From Methanolobus sp. UBA32 (GTDB lineage: Archaea; Halobacteriota; Methanosarcinia; Methanosarcinales; Methanosarcinaceae), in NCBI GenBank assembly GCA_002507205.1, contig DAZF01000061.1:1-5822 (forward strand): a stretch of DNA of 5,822 nucleotides, given 5' to 3'. The notes under the pieces were generated by a model, which saw nothing but the letters and a program-made list of their open reading frames with translations, did not search any database and was not told where the DNA came from. The number at the start of each line of letters is the position of its first letter. The first letter of the stretch is position 1. A program made the translations under genes and the position numbers. This document shows positions 5,632-5,822 of this stretch, piece after piece.

Positions 5632-5649
5632 TGAGTGACCGGTCACTCA
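5632..5649. promoter_or_regulatory. 18-bp perfect palindrome, probable TetR-family operator
   Basis: TGAGTGACCGGTCACTCA is self-complementary over all 18 positions. It lies between the stop of the TetR-like gene and the DUF362 gene, directly upstream of a candidate TATA box. Length and the GACCGGTC centre are typical of TetR-family operators. With no loop it is more likely a protein-binding site than a terminator hairpin. Confidence 0.7.
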
Positions 5650-5660
5650 CCTGTGCGGCG

Positions 5661-5667
5661 AAAAAAA
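5661..5667 (-). terminator. T-run after the TetR-like gene
   Basis: Seven T residues in a row on the minus strand start 2 nt after the stop codon. Archaeal RNA polymerase terminates at such U-rich stretches, so the regulator transcript may end here and the DUF362 operon have its own promoter. Confidence 0.45.
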
Positions 5668-5669
5668 TA

Positions 5670-5822
5670 TTAGCTTTTGGCCAGCCCCTTCCATATAATC
5701 TCAAATCCATCCTCTATAGCCTTATTTTTGTCCTGCGGTTTTGAATAAAGGATAAAGTCCACAATTGTCCTGCTGGACTGATAGAACATTGAAATGATCA
5801 TTCCTTCAGGGTAATCTCCAAT
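5670..5822 (-). CDS. C-terminal end of a probable TetR/AcrR-family transcriptional regulator (partial)
   Basis: Fifty residues are visible, from IGDYPEGMII to WKGLAKS and a TAA stop; the start lies beyond position 5822. I translated it by hand. The end segment AIEDGFEIIWKGLAKS is the kind of amphipathic last helix (GF-x-I/L-x-W/L-x-GL) found at the end of TetR-family ligand-binding domains, and the stretch before it (MFYQSSRTIVDFILY) also looks helical. No DNA-binding domain is in view, so the family call depends on this tail and on the 18-bp palindrome 20 nt past its stop codon. It lies on the same strand just upstream of the DUF362 operon and is the natural candidate for its regulator. If it is not TetR, it would be an unknown helical protein. 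Confidence 0.6.
   Translation of the reverse strand: MGDYPEGMIISMFYQSSRTIVDFILYSKPQDKNKAIEDGFEIIWKGLAKS

Overview
The window looks archaeal and most like the Methanosarcinaceae (Methanosarcina, Methanolobus, Methanomethylovorans type). This is an inference from gene content and signals: an Isf-type iron-sulfur flavoprotein, archaeal TATA-like boxes, GGAGG/GGTGAT ribosome binding sites, U-rich gene ends, a moderate-to-low GC content, and protein sequences that read like those of methylotrophic methanogens. Every recognisable gene lies on the minus strand, so transcription runs from high to low coordinates. I see no RNA gene, insertion sequence or CRISPR array.

Right end (5670-5822): the last 50 residues of a probable TetR-family repressor, followed by a T-run. 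Next (about 5565-2399) comes a tight three-gene operon. It encodes a DUF362-family protein that carries a lipoprotein signal, an eight-helix permease of the ArsP/DUF318 (COG0701) type that overlaps it by 8 nt, and a metallo-beta-lactamase-fold hydrolase of the NAPE-PLD-like/RomA type with an N-terminal membrane anchor. An 18-bp perfect palindrome of TetR-operator style lies in front of this operon. A GC-rich hairpin followed by T residues closes it. Two of the three proteins should face the outside of the membrane and the third is a transporter, so the set looks like a membrane or envelope module. Its substrate is unknown.

Middle (2117-2398): a 282-bp regulatory gap with the terminator of the upstream operon, two related 20-bp TetR-like dyads and two TATA-like boxes.

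Left half (2116-1): a second minus-strand operon with an iron-containing alcohol dehydrogenase, a small cupin and the N-terminal 144 residues of an iron-sulfur flavoprotein/FMN reductase that runs off the window. The combination suggests reductive handling of an aldehyde, quinone or other reactive compound.

The two operons appear linked by regulation. The dyad near the first dehydrogenase promoter box shares the 7-bp half-site GAGTGAC with the palindrome in front of the DUF362 gene. One model is that the TetR protein entering at the right edge controls both sets. The weakest point of the annotation is the 5' end of the DUF362 gene: its first ATG lies inside the signal peptide, so a non-AUG start or a small frameshift must be considered.
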